64,000 nucleotides of DNA, from contig JAGGDU010000178.1 in assembly GCA_018457135.1 (NCBI GenBank), forward strand, positions 40,698-104,697. Direction: 5' to 3'. Shown in pieces: positions 28,827 through 39,207 of the stretch. The position numbers and the translations under genes are program-made. Source of the DNA: Trichodesmium erythraeum GBRTRLIN201 (lineage in GTDB: Bacteria; Cyanobacteriota; Cyanobacteriia; Cyanobacteriales; Microcoleaceae). Numbering within the stretch: the first letter of the stretch is position 1; the number at the start of each line of letters is the position of its first letter. Below the pieces are notes generated by a model, which was not told the DNA's origin, did no database searches, and saw only the letters and a program-made list of their open reading frames with translations.

Positions 28827-29415
28827 TATAGTTAATATTCATAACGCAACGTAGTTACATACTCTCGGCCTTAGATACACCAATTTCTGTAACATTTAAG
28901 ATTTCTTTTTACTATAATACAAGCCATTCTACTGAACTTTCCCAAACTTACCCAGGGTCTACTTTAAGTTCAGGACTTTAACTTCCTGTTTTATAGAAAA
29001 ACTCTAAGGGTAGCCTGCAACTTATATTCTAGAGCAAGCTTAAAATCCCTTGAAACTCAAGCTAACAATACAAATCGTTTTTCAAATTGAACGAGTCGGA
29101 CAATGTGCTTAACATTAGCATACTTTTCTTCCATCACTACAAGTTACTAGAGTATTTATATCAATATCTATACAGACAACAACTCGTTTTTTAGCAGTTA
29201 GCTTTTAGTGAAATTTATCCTTTAATCATATTGAAGCAATTATCTGTACCCGCGAGTTTATCACATTTGTTACTGGTTATGAGGCTAATTTTTGATAAAT
29301 TTTTTTATTTTTTACCCCATAGCAAAGTTTGACTCTCTACTAATTTATCAACTTGTATTCTTTCAAAATATTTATCTTCCTAAATAAAACGTCTATTATT
29401 TCAAGTTATAAATTT
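28827..29415. other. Intergenic, nothing recognised
   Basis: Spacer between the sugar transferase gene and gmd. A 26-codon minus-strand frame (MEEKYANVKHIVRLVQFEKR) near 29124 is not recognised and is too short to call. No repeat was seen. Confidence 0.45.
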
Positions 29416-29461
29416 GGGTTAGAGGTTCAATATTTGTAAAAATATCACCAACCTCTAACCC
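29416..29461 (-). terminator. Perfect 12-bp hairpin after the sugar transferase gene
   Basis: GGGTTAGAGGTT (29416-29427) pairs perfectly with AACCTCTAACCC (29450-29461). It lies 50 bases after the stop of the leftward sugar transferase gene. The tract after it on the minus strand is AAATTT, not a U run. Confidence 0.6.
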
Positions 29462-29510
29462 TACAATAGTTTAAGATAATTTGAAATCTCTTAGTCCTAA
29501 TGATTCAGGA

Positions 29511-30242
29511 TTAGTAAGCACCGTTGTTTTTTGGAAAAATAACAATACCAATAGTTTTAAACATGATCCATATATCTATCCAAAAATTTCGGAAATTTAC
29601 ATAGTAAAGATCTATTTGAACTCTCTTAGGATAAGGAATATCATTGCGACCAGAAACTTGCCACAAACCAGTTATTCCTGGTTTAATGGTAAGAATTTTA
29701 TCCATGTGATGACCATATTTTGCTAGTTCTTCAAGGACTAATGGTCTCGGGCCTACTACACTCATGTCACCTTTCAAAACGTTCCAAAATTGAGGAAATT
29801 CATCTAAACTTGTAATTCTTAGAAATCTACCGATCCATGTAATTCTAGGGTCATGTTTTAATTTAAAACTATCTTGAAATTCTTGACGTAGATCAGGACA
29901 AGTTTCCATAATTTCTCCTAACACTTCATCTGCATTTTGCACCATGGTTCTAAATTTTAAACAACGGAATAGCTTTCTATTTTTACCTACTCTTTCTTGA
30001 ACATAAAAGATTGAACCTGGTGAACTGAATGCAATTAGCAAAGCTATCAGGACGTAAACAGGGGAAAACAATATGAGAACAGATAGAGAAAACAGGATAT
30101 CGAATAATCGTTTGGAAAATCCTATTTCTAGGACTTGATGAATTTGACTTTTGTGTTTATCTCTGGGGAGGAAAGGCTGAAAAGCTCGCCCTGTAAATCC
30201 TCTAATTACTTTACCAGAGATGAATTGGCTATCGGCAGTCAT
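29511..30242 (-). CDS. Polyprenyl-phosphate sugar-1-phosphate transferase
   Basis: A 243-aa membrane enzyme of the bacterial sugar transferase family (WcaJ/RfbP/PglC type), which starts exopolysaccharide or O-antigen units by moving a hexose-1-phosphate onto undecaprenyl phosphate. One hydrophobic helix (about 46-70) precedes the family core: KFRTMVQNAD, DEFPQFWNVLKGDMSVVGPRP and KPGITGLWQVSGRND. It lacks the long multi-helix N-terminus of WcaJ, so it is the short catalytic type. With gmd and fcl upstream it fits an extracellular polysaccharide. The donor sugar cannot be read from sequence. Confidence 0.9.
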   Translation of the reverse strand: MTADSQFISGKVIRGFTGRAFQPFLPRDKHKSQIHQVLEIGFSKRLFDILFSLSVLILFSPVYVLIALLIAFSSPGSIFYVQERVGKNRKLFRCLKFRTMVQNADEVLGEIMETCPDLRQEFQDSFKLKHDPRITWIGRFLRITSLDEFPQFWNVLKGDMSVVGPRPLVLEELAKYGHHMDKILTIKPGITGLWQVSGRNDIPYPKRVQIDLYYVNFRNFWIDIWIMFKTIGIVIFPKNNGAY

Positions 30243-30460
30243 CTTACTCCTTCACTTCACACCACACACAGTCATGATCATAAAGCCTATAGAGAAATAG
30301 AGGGCAACTTTGGTTATGAAAAATAAAACTAATTTTGGACCAGGACAATTTTTGACCTCTGACTTAAGTATTTTTGCGCCCAGTATACAGGGATTTTATA
30401 AAAATCTGTCCAGGATATTCCCAGTCCCTTTCCCATTCATATTTTCTTCAGTAGTCTAAA

Positions 30461-32194
30461 TTAGACAATCACATCTGCTGAGTTAGTAGTATAAGTAATT
30501 ATATTTTCAATGGCCTCAACAGACAAACTTGGATTAGCTTGTTTAATTAAAGCTACTATACCTGTAACATAAGGTGTAGCCATTGAAGTACCTGTCAAGA
30601 AACTATATAAATTACCTTTTATAGAAAGAGGTACAGGGGCATAGATATCTCCTGCATCTTCAGGAAAACCATCCCCCCCTGGAGCAACGACATAATCTAA
30701 AGGTTGGTTTCCAGCTTCATTGGAAAAAGAAGAAAATTTCCCATTTTTCTCTACTGACCCAACCGCAATTCCCTGTTTATCAGCTAACTTTGCTGGATAA
30801 TCAGGACTACTTAAACTACCATTACCTGCAGCAGAAACAAATACAACACCTCGTTCAGCAGCATAACGAATAGCTTCAATTTCCCCACTAACTAAATTTC
30901 TATCACCAGAGCTAAAGTTAATCACATCTGCTCCATTATCAACAGCATAACGAATAGCCTCTATACCATCGCTAACTTTACCTGTTCCTTGATCATTAAG
31001 TATCCTGAGAGGCATAATTTGGACATTTGGAGCTATACCAGTTGTCCCTATCCCATCTCTCTTGGCAGCTATAGTGCCTGCAATATGAGTTCCATGACCT
31101 TTTTCATCTCTTGAGTCATTATCATCATTGATAAAATCCCAACCCTGAAAATCATCCACATAGCCATTAGCATCATCATCAATATTATTGTTAGGAATTT
31201 CACGGCTATTCTTCCAAATTTGGCCTGTTAATTCTGGATGGGTATAGTCTACACCACTATCAATAACGGCTACTACAATACCATCTCCCAGAAAGCCTTG
31301 ATTCCAAACTTCGGGTGCTTTAACCAAGTCTAGTCCCCACTGATTTCCTCCTAAATCAGGAACTTCTGGAAAGGAAGTACTACCAATAGCACTGGCTACT
31401 GCTGCTGAGGCATCGACTAAACCATATCCAAAAATATTATTAAAGGTTGGTCTTACAGAACTATTCGTTTGTAAAAGTTCATTAGTATTTGCGGTATCTC
31501 CAAAAATTAACTCACTTTTAACGTTTGTATTAGATATGTCTTTAACTATTGCTAATATGGAACCATTTGCCTGAACTTGAATTAATGTACCTCCATAATA
31601 AAAATCTTCTCTTAATAGAATGTCACTTTCTGTTAAGTTTGCTGGCATTTGAATACTGTCAAAATTAGGATTAAAATCATAAATAATATCTGCAGTATCT
31701 AAATTGTTATTATTTGGTGAATCTCGCAAAACAAATATATCATTGCCTGCTTCTCCAATTAATGTATCTTTTCCTAAATCCCCATAAATTGTATCATTAC
31801 CATTGCCTCCGAATAAAATATCCTCTCCTTTCCCTCCATAAATTTGATCATTTCCGATTTCTCCATAAACTGTATCCTTACCTAAATCTCCAAAAACTTG
31901 ATCGTTACCTTGGTCAGCTTCAATAAAATCATTACCTCTACCACCTCGTAAAGTATCAGAACCACTTCCACCAAAAATATTATCGTTACCTTGATTACCA
32001 TTAATCAATTCAGGGCTTAATGAGCCTATTATTGTATCATTTCCATCTAAAGCTTGTAGACCTGCTGAATATGGAATTAGTAAATTTACAGGTACAGTAA
32101 ATTGATTATGATTATTATCCAATAGATAAGAAATACCAGAATAGTTAGAACCAATCACAGTTTTTTCATCATTCATTTTTTTCAGAATTAACAT
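30461..32194 (-). CDS. RTX-repeat subtilisin-like (S8) protease
   Basis: A 577-aa calcium-binding serine protease. Residues about 50-150 hold roughly ten RTX nonapeptides (GGxGxDxxx: FGGSGSDTL, YGGKGEDIL, FGGNGNDTI), then a linker with FGYGLVDASAAVASA, then the S8 domain with the full triad: Asp in VIDSG (about 311), His in GHGTH (about 364) and Ser in GTSMATP (about 540). The chain ends about 37 residues after the Ser, so there is no C-terminal RTX secretion tail and no signal peptide. Type I export would need an unusual signal. It is probably secreted or cell-surface; export is inference. Confidence 0.88.
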   Translation of the reverse strand: MLILKKMNDEKTVIGSNYSGISYLLDNNHNQFTVPVNLLIPYSAGLQALDGNDTIIGSLSPELINGNQGNDNIFGGSGSDTLRGGRGNDFIEADQGNDQVFGDLGKDTVYGEIGNDQIYGGKGEDILFGGNGNDTIYGDLGKDTLIGEAGNDIFVLRDSPNNNNLDTADIIYDFNPNFDSIQMPANLTESDILLREDFYYGGTLIQVQANGSILAIVKDISNTNVKSELIFGDTANTNELLQTNSSVRPTFNNIFGYGLVDASAAVASAIGSTSFPEVPDLGGNQWGLDLVKAPEVWNQGFLGDGIVVAVIDSGVDYTHPELTGQIWKNSREIPNNNIDDDANGYVDDFQGWDFINDDNDSRDEKGHGTHIAGTIAAKRDGIGTTGIAPNVQIMPLRILNDQGTGKVSDGIEAIRYAVDNGADVINFSSGDRNLVSGEIEAIRYAAERGVVFVSAAGNGSLSSPDYPAKLADKQGIAVGSVEKNGKFSSFSNEAGNQPLDYVVAPGGDGFPEDAGDIYAPVPLSIKGNLYSFLTGTSMATPYVTGIVALIKQANPSLSVEAIENIITYTTNSADVIV

Positions 32195-33009
32195 CTAAAC
32201 AAAAACTAATGGCGCATATCTTAGCATTTACGCTAGCCTTTTTATAAAAAGTTTGAGAACATATTTAATTGAAAAACTTGAAGTTGATTTATAAAAATTA
32301 ATATAATTAAGCTTTTTTTTGTAAATACCGACTTAACATACATACTTTCATTTAAAATGAAACAGTCTAGTATTGAGAGCATTATTTTTTTGATTACCGA
32401 ACAATTGAGTTTAAAGCCTCGCCCACCAATCTGACGACAATCCATGTTTAAATAAGATTGATTATTTACCCCTCTTCTATTTATTATAAATACTGTAGAA
32501 AAGAAGAGGTGCCTCAAAACTCTCCCCACGACCTTGAGGAGAACTTAGGAAGCTTTCAGGTTTCGGAACAGCTTCTTTCCAGCAAGGTACAAATAAAAAC
32601 CCACAATATTTTTTGGTCAGTCGCGCTCGGGTATTTGGAGACTTTAAATAGACTTGGATGCCGGCTAAAATCTCCCCTAAGAGGAGCTGGTTATGCCGGT
32701 GATGAGAGGTCAGCTCTCATCAGATATACAAATCAACTTTCTCCCCCTGCCTAAAAACCGGGGAAGATGACAAAAATATAGAATTCCATCAAGGGGTTTT
32801 ACAAGTCCAAAAACTACAAATAAGCTCTGAAATATTGCTCATTGGTGCCACTCCTCCAAACCCCCATCTCAAAAATTTGCAAGATGGATGAAAAATATAA
32901 GAATAAGATTAGTATAGATAATAAAATAGTTGAAAAAAAATAGAGAATAATTAAATAAAACTTAAATATAGTAATTCAATTTAAAAGGATAGTTTTTTTG
33001 TCTAAATAT
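32195..33009. other. Intergenic, possible remnant of an IS200/IS605-type 3' end
   Basis: 815 bases between dapL and the protease gene. A frame at 32458-32754 reads ALGYLETLNRLGCRLKSPLRGAGYAG at its end, and a perfect hairpin GATGAGAG-GTCAG-CTCTCATC lies at 32701-32721. This combination resembles the tail of tnpB elements in cyanobacteria, but the catalytic part is absent. Treat as tentative. Confidence 0.35.
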
Positions 33010-34185
33010 TTATATGTAATTAAGACCTGAATCTTTAATTCTTTGTAATGCTTGAGAAATTCTTTTGTCTTCTACTGTTAACGCAATACGAATAAATCCT
33101 TCTCCTGATGTACCATAAGCGTTTCCAGGCACTACGATAATGCCACATTTTTCTAGTAAAAGAGTAGCAAATTCTTGAGATGTATAATTTTTAGGAACTG
33201 GAACCCATGCATATAAACTGGCTAAGTTTGCTTTAATGGGATAACCTAAAGATTGCAAACCTTTGATGAGAATATCTCGTCGTTTTTGATAAACTGCCAC
33301 TAGACTTTGTAAGTGTTTTTCGGTTGTAGAAACAAAAGCTTCGGTTGCAGCTTTTTGAATGGCTTGAAATACTCCAGAATCTATGTTGGATTTTACTTGA
33401 CTTAATCCTTTTATTCCTAGACTATTTCCTGCTACAAAACCAATGCGCCATCCTGACATATTATAGGTTTTGGATAAGCTATGAAATTCAATTGCTATAT
33501 CTTTAGCGTTAGGAACTTGTAATATACTAGGAGGTTTATAATTATCATAAGCTATTTCAGAATAAGCATTGTCGTGGCATAACAATATGTCATAATGTTT
33601 ACAAAAACCTACTAATTCTTCAAAAAACTCTAAGCTAGCTGTAGCACCTGTAGGATTATTAGGATAATTAATCCACAATAATTTAGCTTTTTCAGCTACT
33701 TCTTGAGGAATATTACTTAAAATTGGTAAAAATCCATTTTCAGCCCTAAGTTGCATCGAGTAAGGTTGACCTAATGTAAAAATTGTTGATGTCCGATAAA
33801 CTGGATAACCAGGGTCTGGTATTATAGCATAATCCCCTGGATTTACAAAAGCCAGAAAAAGATTGTGAATTGACTCTTTAGAACCTATAGAGGAAATTAC
33901 CTCTGTTTCTGAGTTCAAATCTTCAATGCCAAACCTACGCTTCATCCAATCTGCTGCGGCTTGTCTATATTCTTTTAGACCTTTTATAGGAGGATAATGG
34001 TGATTTGTTGAATCTTTAATTGCTTCATGCATTGCTTGAACAATATGATTTGGTGTCGGTTGGTCTGGATCTCCTGCACCAAAATTGATAATGTCAACTC
34101 CTCTGTCGATTAATTCATTTTTTTTACGGTTAATTTCGGTTAAGGGATAAGGCGATATTTTTTCTAGTTTTTTGGCAAACTCCAT
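33010..34185 (-). CDS. dapL: LL-diaminopimelate aminotransferase (class I/II)
   Basis: A 391-aa PLP enzyme. It has NFGAGDPDQPTP at the N-terminus, NYPNNPTGA (about 174), the PLP lysine in SLSKTYNMSGWRIGF (about 237) and the C-terminal Arg region FIRIALTVEDKRI. In cyanobacteria and plants this family makes LL-diaminopimelate from tetrahydrodipicolinate in one step, feeding lysine and peptidoglycan. Closely related aminotransferases with other substrates exist, so the name is a family call. Upstream lie two copies of a motif shared with murF. Confidence 0.85.
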   Translation of the reverse strand: MEFAKKLEKISPYPLTEINRKKNELIDRGVDIINFGAGDPDQPTPNHIVQAMHEAIKDSTNHHYPPIKGLKEYRQAAADWMKRRFGIEDLNSETEVISSIGSKESIHNLFLAFVNPGDYAIIPDPGYPVYRTSTIFTLGQPYSMQLRAENGFLPILSNIPQEVAEKAKLLWINYPNNPTGATASLEFFEELVGFCKHYDILLCHDNAYSEIAYDNYKPPSILQVPNAKDIAIEFHSLSKTYNMSGWRIGFVAGNSLGIKGLSQVKSNIDSGVFQAIQKAATEAFVSTTEKHLQSLVAVYQKRRDILIKGLQSLGYPIKANLASLYAWVPVPKNYTSQEFATLLLEKCGIIVVPGNAYGTSGEGFIRIALTVEDKRISQALQRIKDSGLNYI

Positions 34186-34242
34186 GATTATTTTTTATTA
34201 GCTCCTGCAATTAATTAATGTGGACATAGTACAGTTTATTTT

Positions 34243-34265
34243 GAAAGTTGCTGAGGTAGTTTTCT
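34243..34265 (-). promoter_or_regulatory. Shorter copy of the dapL/murF motif
   Basis: Read in dapL direction it gives AAGAAAACTACCTCAGCAACTT. It agrees with the longer copy at 34396-34423 except for a two-base deletion and a few changes. It is about 58 bases before the dapL start. Confidence 0.35.
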
Positions 34266-34395
34266 TAAATAAAAATTAAAATATTGTTCAGTTATAGCTA
34301 GTCAATTTTTGTTTTCTAGATTTAGGTTTCAAAAAATATATTTAAGTATAACAACAATTTTTCCAAACATTTTGATTAGGCAATTCTACATCAGT

Positions 34396-34423
34396 TTTCT
34401 CAAGTTACTGAGGTACAGTTTTT
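34396..34423 (-). promoter_or_regulatory. Conserved motif upstream of dapL, shared with murF
   Basis: Read in dapL direction the core is AAAAACTGTACCTCAGT; 25 of 28 bases match the copy upstream of murF, which has the same orientation relative to its gene. It lies 211 bases before the dapL start. Confidence 0.4.
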
Positions 34424-35127
34424 TTCTTCTTTTCTATATCTTGTTTTCCTTGTTTACTACTCTTTAAGGTACCTTATGTGAAGCTTCCTAACTAAAAAAA
34501 ATTAATTTTGTACTTCAACAGTATGGGAAATGTCATACTTTTTTTATACAACTGTTAAACACCCTATAGTTTTTTTTCCGATTAATACAAAAACAATCTA
34601 AAATTAATACACATAATTTTTAAGTATGAGATGTAAGCAGATGTGAGCATTTGAATGTTTATAATAAGATTACCATGTACCATACCCAACTAAAGTTTAC
34701 ATCAAGTAAAGAATTTAATGGTCTTAAAATATTAAGAGAATCAGTAAAAAGAATATACTACTTAAATTAGCAAACTATTTATTTACTGATAAGGAGAATA
34801 AGGCAAAAGGTAGAAATCATTTATGCTGAAAACAGATTAGAGGGGTTAATTAAAAGGTAAACTATTTAGTATCATAACTATTTATTTAGTCATTCCTGTG
34901 TTTCGGTTTTACCATCTACTGAATTAAGAATTATTAAAATATATACAAAAAAATACGCAGGAAATTATATCTATTTCAGTTCATGCTTTGTTGAATTTTA
35001 CTGTTAACTTGATAGTTTTACTAAAGATTTATTTTCTAATAACTGATATCCATGCAAAAGATTATTTTTGCTGTTAAAATGTTTTGCTAAGGAGAAGAAA
35101 TGTAAAAATAAAAAAAATTCCAATTAC
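34424..35127. other. Intergenic, nothing recognised
   Basis: AT-rich sequence with no gene or repeat that I can support. Confidence 0.45.
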
Positions 35128-35322
35128 TTACATAGTAGGGACGAGATGAATTCGTCCTGCATCCATCTCTTCCATTAATAATTCTAATGCCTCATAGTCT
35201 ACATCGGAAATATAGCCAAGTCGTGTCAACTCAGAGTTGATTTGATTTTCGATTTCAGGGGTTAATCGCCGAAAATAGAGAGCTTTAGATACAAGTTTCC
35301 GAATCACACAGTTTGGTTCCAT
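35128..35322 (-). CDS. Conserved small cyanobacterial-type protein
   Basis: A 64-aa acidic, helical protein (LTPEIENQINSELTRLG, DYEALELLMEEMDAGRI). I recall similar small proteins in cyanobacteria but no function. It has an ATG start, good composition and no overlap, which supports it as a gene. It is divergent from the radical SAM gene at 35532 with 209 bases between, so the two may share a regulatory region. Confidence 0.65.
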   Translation of the reverse strand: MEPNCVIRKLVSKALYFRRLTPEIENQINSELTRLGYISDVDYEALELLMEEMDAGRIHLVPTM

Positions 35323-35531
35323 GGCTAATCTAAATAAAAACTCTATATAGTTAAATTCTCTGGTACATATTTAACCTTATAGGTGATTCAATACTATACG
35401 AGAAAGTGATATTCGTCATTAAGACCCTAAGGCCAAAATGAGGAAGGTCTATGAATTCTAGTTTAACACCATAAGTTTTGGTGCTATCTTGATAATATGT
35501 ATAACTTAAAAATATACCTTAAATACTAATA

Positions 35532-38264
35532 GTGGCAGTAGCATTAGAGAGTTTACTTACACCCCATATCCACAAACCAGCTCGTTACCTTGGTAATGAG
35601 TTTGGTGCTTTTCATAAGCCTTGGGACAGTTCTCAAGTGCGCTGGGTATTGAGTTACCCAGAAGTTTATGAAGTAGGAGCTTCTAATTTAGGACATATAA
35701 TTCTTTACAATATCTTGAATTCTCAGCCACGACAACTATGTGATCGCGCATATTTACCAGCTCCAGATTTAGCAGAAAAATTGCGGGCCACAGAAACTCC
35801 ACTATTTGCTGTAGAATCAAGGCAATCATTGATTCATTTCGATATTCTAGGCTTTAATCTTAGCTATGAATTAGGAGCGACAAATATTCTAGAGATGCTA
35901 AGTTTGGCTGGTATCCCATTAACTTGGCAAGAACGGCTTAAACTAGGGAATAGAGATGAAGACAAATTTCCTTTAATTTTTGCAGGTGGCCAAACAGCAA
36001 CTTCTAACCCTGAACCTTATGCAGACTTTTTTGACTTTATTGCTTTAGGAGATGGAGAAGAGTTACTTCCAGAAATTGGACTAATAGTTGACGAGGGTAA
36101 GAAGGGTAGATTAACCAGAGAAGAATTACTTTTGGACTTAGCCCAAATTCCCGGTGTTTATGTGCCACAATTTTATAGCATGGCTGAAGATGGCTCAGTC
36201 TTCCCAACTCGTCATGATGTGCCAAGAACGATACTGCGTCGAGTTGCAACTCCTATGCCGGCTTATTCTATAGGTTTGGTTCCTTATGTAGAAACAGTCC
36301 ATGATCGACTGGTAATAGAAGTTCGACGTGGTTGCACTAGAGGTTGTCGCTTTTGTCAACCAGGTATGTTAACTAGACCAGCACGAGATGTGGAACCAGA
36401 ACAAGTAGTGGATACTATTGAAAAAGGTATAACTGCAACTGGACATAATGAGTTCTCTTTACTTTCCTTGAGTTGTTCTGATTATTTGGCTTTACCAGCA
36501 GTGGGAACTGAAATTAGAAACCGTTTCCAGGATGAAAATATTTCTTTATCTCTACCAAGTCAGCGAGTAGATAGATTTGATAAAAATATTGCCAATATTA
36601 TTGGTGGTGGTCACCAAAGTAGTTTGACATTTGCTCCAGAAGCAGGTACCCAACGAATGCGGGACATTGTAAATAAGGGATTGACAAATGAGGAACTTTT
36701 ACGGGGAGTAAAAACTGCTTATGACCAAGGTTGGGATAAAGTTAAGCTCTATTTTATGATTGGTTTGCCTGGAGAAACTGATGCTGATGTGTTAGGTATC
36801 GCCGAAACAGTTAATTGGTTGCAGCAAGAATGCCGAGCTAAAGGTCGGAGAAAGCTACAGGTTACTTTAACAATTTCTAATTTTACCCCGAAGCCTCATA
36901 CTCCTTTTCAATGGCATTCGGTTTCTGTGACTGAGTTTGAACGTAAGCAAGAATTGCTAAAGGCAGAATTTCGGAGGATGAAAGGTGTAAAAGCCAATTT
37001 TACCGATGTCCGTCTCTCAGCAATGGAGGATTTTCTGGGTAGAGGCGATCGCCGTTTAGCATCTGTAATTCTGCGTGCTTGGGAACGAGGCGCTGGCATG
37101 GACTCTTGGTGGGAAAGTTTGGATAGAGCTTTTGCTGCATGGAGTGATGCTATTGCAGAATCAGACTTGAGTTGGAAGTACCGTCAAGTAGAAAAGGGTG
37201 AGTGGAATGTATTTTCAAATACAGAAGAAAATTTTAATATATGGAATGAAGACCAAGTCAATTCCCGACTTAACCAACCCCTACCTTGGGATCATATAGA
37301 TACTGGAATTGATAAAAATTGGCTCAAAGAAGATTTGCACAAAGCTTTGGCAGAAGTAACTGTTCCTGATTGCTCCTTTGGGACTTGTTCTCATTGTGGT
37401 GTTTGTGGTCCAGATCTAGGTCATAATATTGTTATTCCACCACCACCAATTCCCAAGTTTGTAGGTCAGTTTGTCCCTAATCAAAATCGGGTACAACGTC
37501 TACGAGTTTGGTTTGGGAAATTAGGAGAAATGGCCTTAGTAAGTCATCTAGATTTAGCGAGGTTATTTGCTCGTATTGTTCGTCGGAGTAATATACCTAT
37601 TGCCTTTAGCGGAGGATATCATCCAAGTCCACGAATTGTTCTAGCTAGTGCTTTATCTCTAGGAGTAACTAGTACAGGAGAAGTAGTGGATTTTGAGTTG
37701 ACAGAAACAATAGATGTGTTAGGATTTCAGAAGAAGCTAGAGAGTCAATTGCCAGTTGGTATACCTATATATAAGGTAGAAGAGGTAGAAGTTAAGAGTC
37801 CTTCTTTATCTCAGACATTGGAGAAAGCAGAGTATATTTTGAGGGTCAGTAAAACTAATGATTCTACAAAAGATTTGATACAAGACTGCAATACTATAAG
37901 AGAAGTTGAGGAAAATGACTGTTCTAACCTAAATTGGCAAGGGTGGGTAGAGGCAATTAAAAATAGGGAATTAATTCTTTGGGAACAAAAAACAAAGTCG
38001 GGTAAGGTCAAAGTTATTAACTTACGTGATCGTTTATTTGAATTGGAGTTTTTAGAGTATCCAACAACCTTAAATTTTTGCATACCTTGGTCTTATGAGT
38101 CTAATTCGTATTATGAAACTGATGCCATTATTCGTTATGTAGGAAGCTATCAGAATGATGGAACTTTACTAAGACCACAAAATATAATTTATATGCTGAA
38201 AGAAGTCAGTAAGCTAGAGTTTGAATTGGTATATACTCATAGGCAAAAGTTGTTTTTGAGGTAA
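35532..38264 (+). CDS. TIGR03960-type radical SAM protein with DUF2344 C-terminus
   Basis: A 910-aa fusion. The N-terminal part resembles a B12-binding-like domain (YPEVYEVGASNLGHIILYNIL). The radical SAM motif CTRGCRFC is at about 267-274 and binds the 4Fe-4S cluster, followed by the SPASM-free core (FAPEAGTQRMRDIVNKG, YFMIGLPGETDADV). A second Cys cluster, CSFGTCSHCGVCG, lies at about 613-625. From about 653, the DUF2344 domain begins (RVWFGKLGEMALVSHLDLAR, SGGYHPSPRI). The start is GTG 35532. In other cyanobacteria this gene is typically next to rne; here a dead tnpB lies between them. The substrate is unknown. Confidence 0.9.
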   Translation: MAVALESLLTPHIHKPARYLGNEFGAFHKPWDSSQVRWVLSYPEVYEVGASNLGHIILYNILNSQPRQLCDRAYLPAPDLAEKLRATETPLFAVESRQSLIHFDILGFNLSYELGATNILEMLSLAGIPLTWQERLKLGNRDEDKFPLIFAGGQTATSNPEPYADFFDFIALGDGEELLPEIGLIVDEGKKGRLTREELLLDLAQIPGVYVPQFYSMAEDGSVFPTRHDVPRTILRRVATPMPAYSIGLVPYVETVHDRLVIEVRRGCTRGCRFCQPGMLTRPARDVEPEQVVDTIEKGITATGHNEFSLLSLSCSDYLALPAVGTEIRNRFQDENISLSLPSQRVDRFDKNIANIIGGGHQSSLTFAPEAGTQRMRDIVNKGLTNEELLRGVKTAYDQGWDKVKLYFMIGLPGETDADVLGIAETVNWLQQECRAKGRRKLQVTLTISNFTPKPHTPFQWHSVSVTEFERKQELLKAEFRRMKGVKANFTDVRLSAMEDFLGRGDRRLASVILRAWERGAGMDSWWESLDRAFAAWSDAIAESDLSWKYRQVEKGEWNVFSNTEENFNIWNEDQVNSRLNQPLPWDHIDTGIDKNWLKEDLHKALAEVTVPDCSFGTCSHCGVCGPDLGHNIVIPPPPIPKFVGQFVPNQNRVQRLRVWFGKLGEMALVSHLDLARLFARIVRRSNIPIAFSGGYHPSPRIVLASALSLGVTSTGEVVDFELTETIDVLGFQKKLESQLPVGIPIYKVEEVEVKSPSLSQTLEKAEYILRVSKTNDSTKDLIQDCNTIREVEENDCSNLNWQGWVEAIKNRELILWEQKTKSGKVKVINLRDRLFELEFLEYPTTLNFCIPWSYESNSYYETDAIIRYVGSYQNDGTLLRPQNIIYMLKEVSKLEFELVYTHRQKLFLR

Positions 38265-38504
38265 TAAAATTTAATGTTAATGGAAACCTATTAAGAGGGT
38301 ATCTATAAGTAAAACATTAAATTATGGTATGGGGTGAGTATCAAAAGCGCAAAAAGAAAGGGCAAAAATAAAAGGCGTACATTTATAGTGAAACTCAATG
38401 GTGAGTTGATGTAATTCTCTATATCTTATAAAATGTAAGCTTTGAGCATTCTTTAAGATTTATTTTATAGATACTTGACAAGAGTGATCAGCTACTACAA
38501 TTAA

Positions 38505-39207
38505 ATGGCTTATTTACAAAAATCTTTTTTCCATGATTCCATAAGGTATTATAGCTTGGTAGAAATTAATCGAGAATTATTACCTCAAACTGATAATTCA
38601 GTAGATATAGATTTAGGCATCAAAACTTTTACTACTTTAAGTAATAGTAAAAAAATAGATGCACCAAAACCTTTGAAGAAACTAATTAAGAAGTATATAT
38701 TACAGAGTAAGTCATTATTTAAAAAATGCTTAGGTTCCAAACGGTACGAAAAAGCTAGATTGAAAGTTACTAAATTTCATAATCAACTTAAAGATACAAG
38801 ATATGACTTTCTGCATAAGTTATTAACCAGTATTATTAACTACAACCAAATAATTGTACTGGAAGTTTCTAATGTGTCTGAAATGCTCAAGAAGTGGTGC
38901 AACCTTGCAATAATAATAGTTGCAAGGAAAAACGCACCAAAACATAGTCAATTATCCAAGGCAATTAGCGATCTAAGTTAGGGACAATTCCGAACATTTC
39001 TAGAAAGAAAAAGGGAAAAATACCGTCGTTATTTTAGGGTAATTAATAGATGGGAAGCAGCATATCAAACCCACTATTATTGTGGGTTTTTAGGTGGAAA
39101 GTTAGACCTTTCAGGAGCGAGAATGAGAAGATTTGAATTGCGGTAGTAAATATTACCGTGATAAAAATGCAGTCACAAATATATTAGTTGTTCCTTGGGC
39201 AGGCATC
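38505..39207 (+). pseudogene. Decayed TnpB (IS200/IS605 OrfB) gene
   Basis: The frame 38505-38981 carries a TnpB middle: DIDLGIKTFTTLS with the first RuvC Asp, KKLIKKYILQSKSLFKK, KDTRYDFLHKLLTSIIN and IIVLEVSNVSEM with the Glu. After a frame change and stops, GQFRTFLERKREKYRR, INRWEAAYQT, YYCGFLGGKLDLSGAR and NCGSKYYRDKNAVTNILV follow to about 39207, including the last RuvC Asp. The first zinc-finger Cys pair is damaged and at least two frame breaks are present. The N-terminus is not recognised. There is no tnpA. It separates the radical SAM gene from rne. Confidence 0.8.

Noticed and set aside
29050..29124. 26-codon minus-strand frame between gmd and the sugar transferase
   Set aside because: Too short, no ribosome site and no family resemblance.
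30461..32194. Circularly permuted subtilisin
   Set aside because: The GYGLVDA motif before the catalytic domain also occurs, as far as I recall, in other cyanobacterial S8 proteins with a normal Asp-His-Ser order; the triad order here is normal.
32458..32754. 98-aa gene upstream of dapL
   Set aside because: Composition changes half way and the end overlaps a hairpin; more likely an element remnant than a gene.
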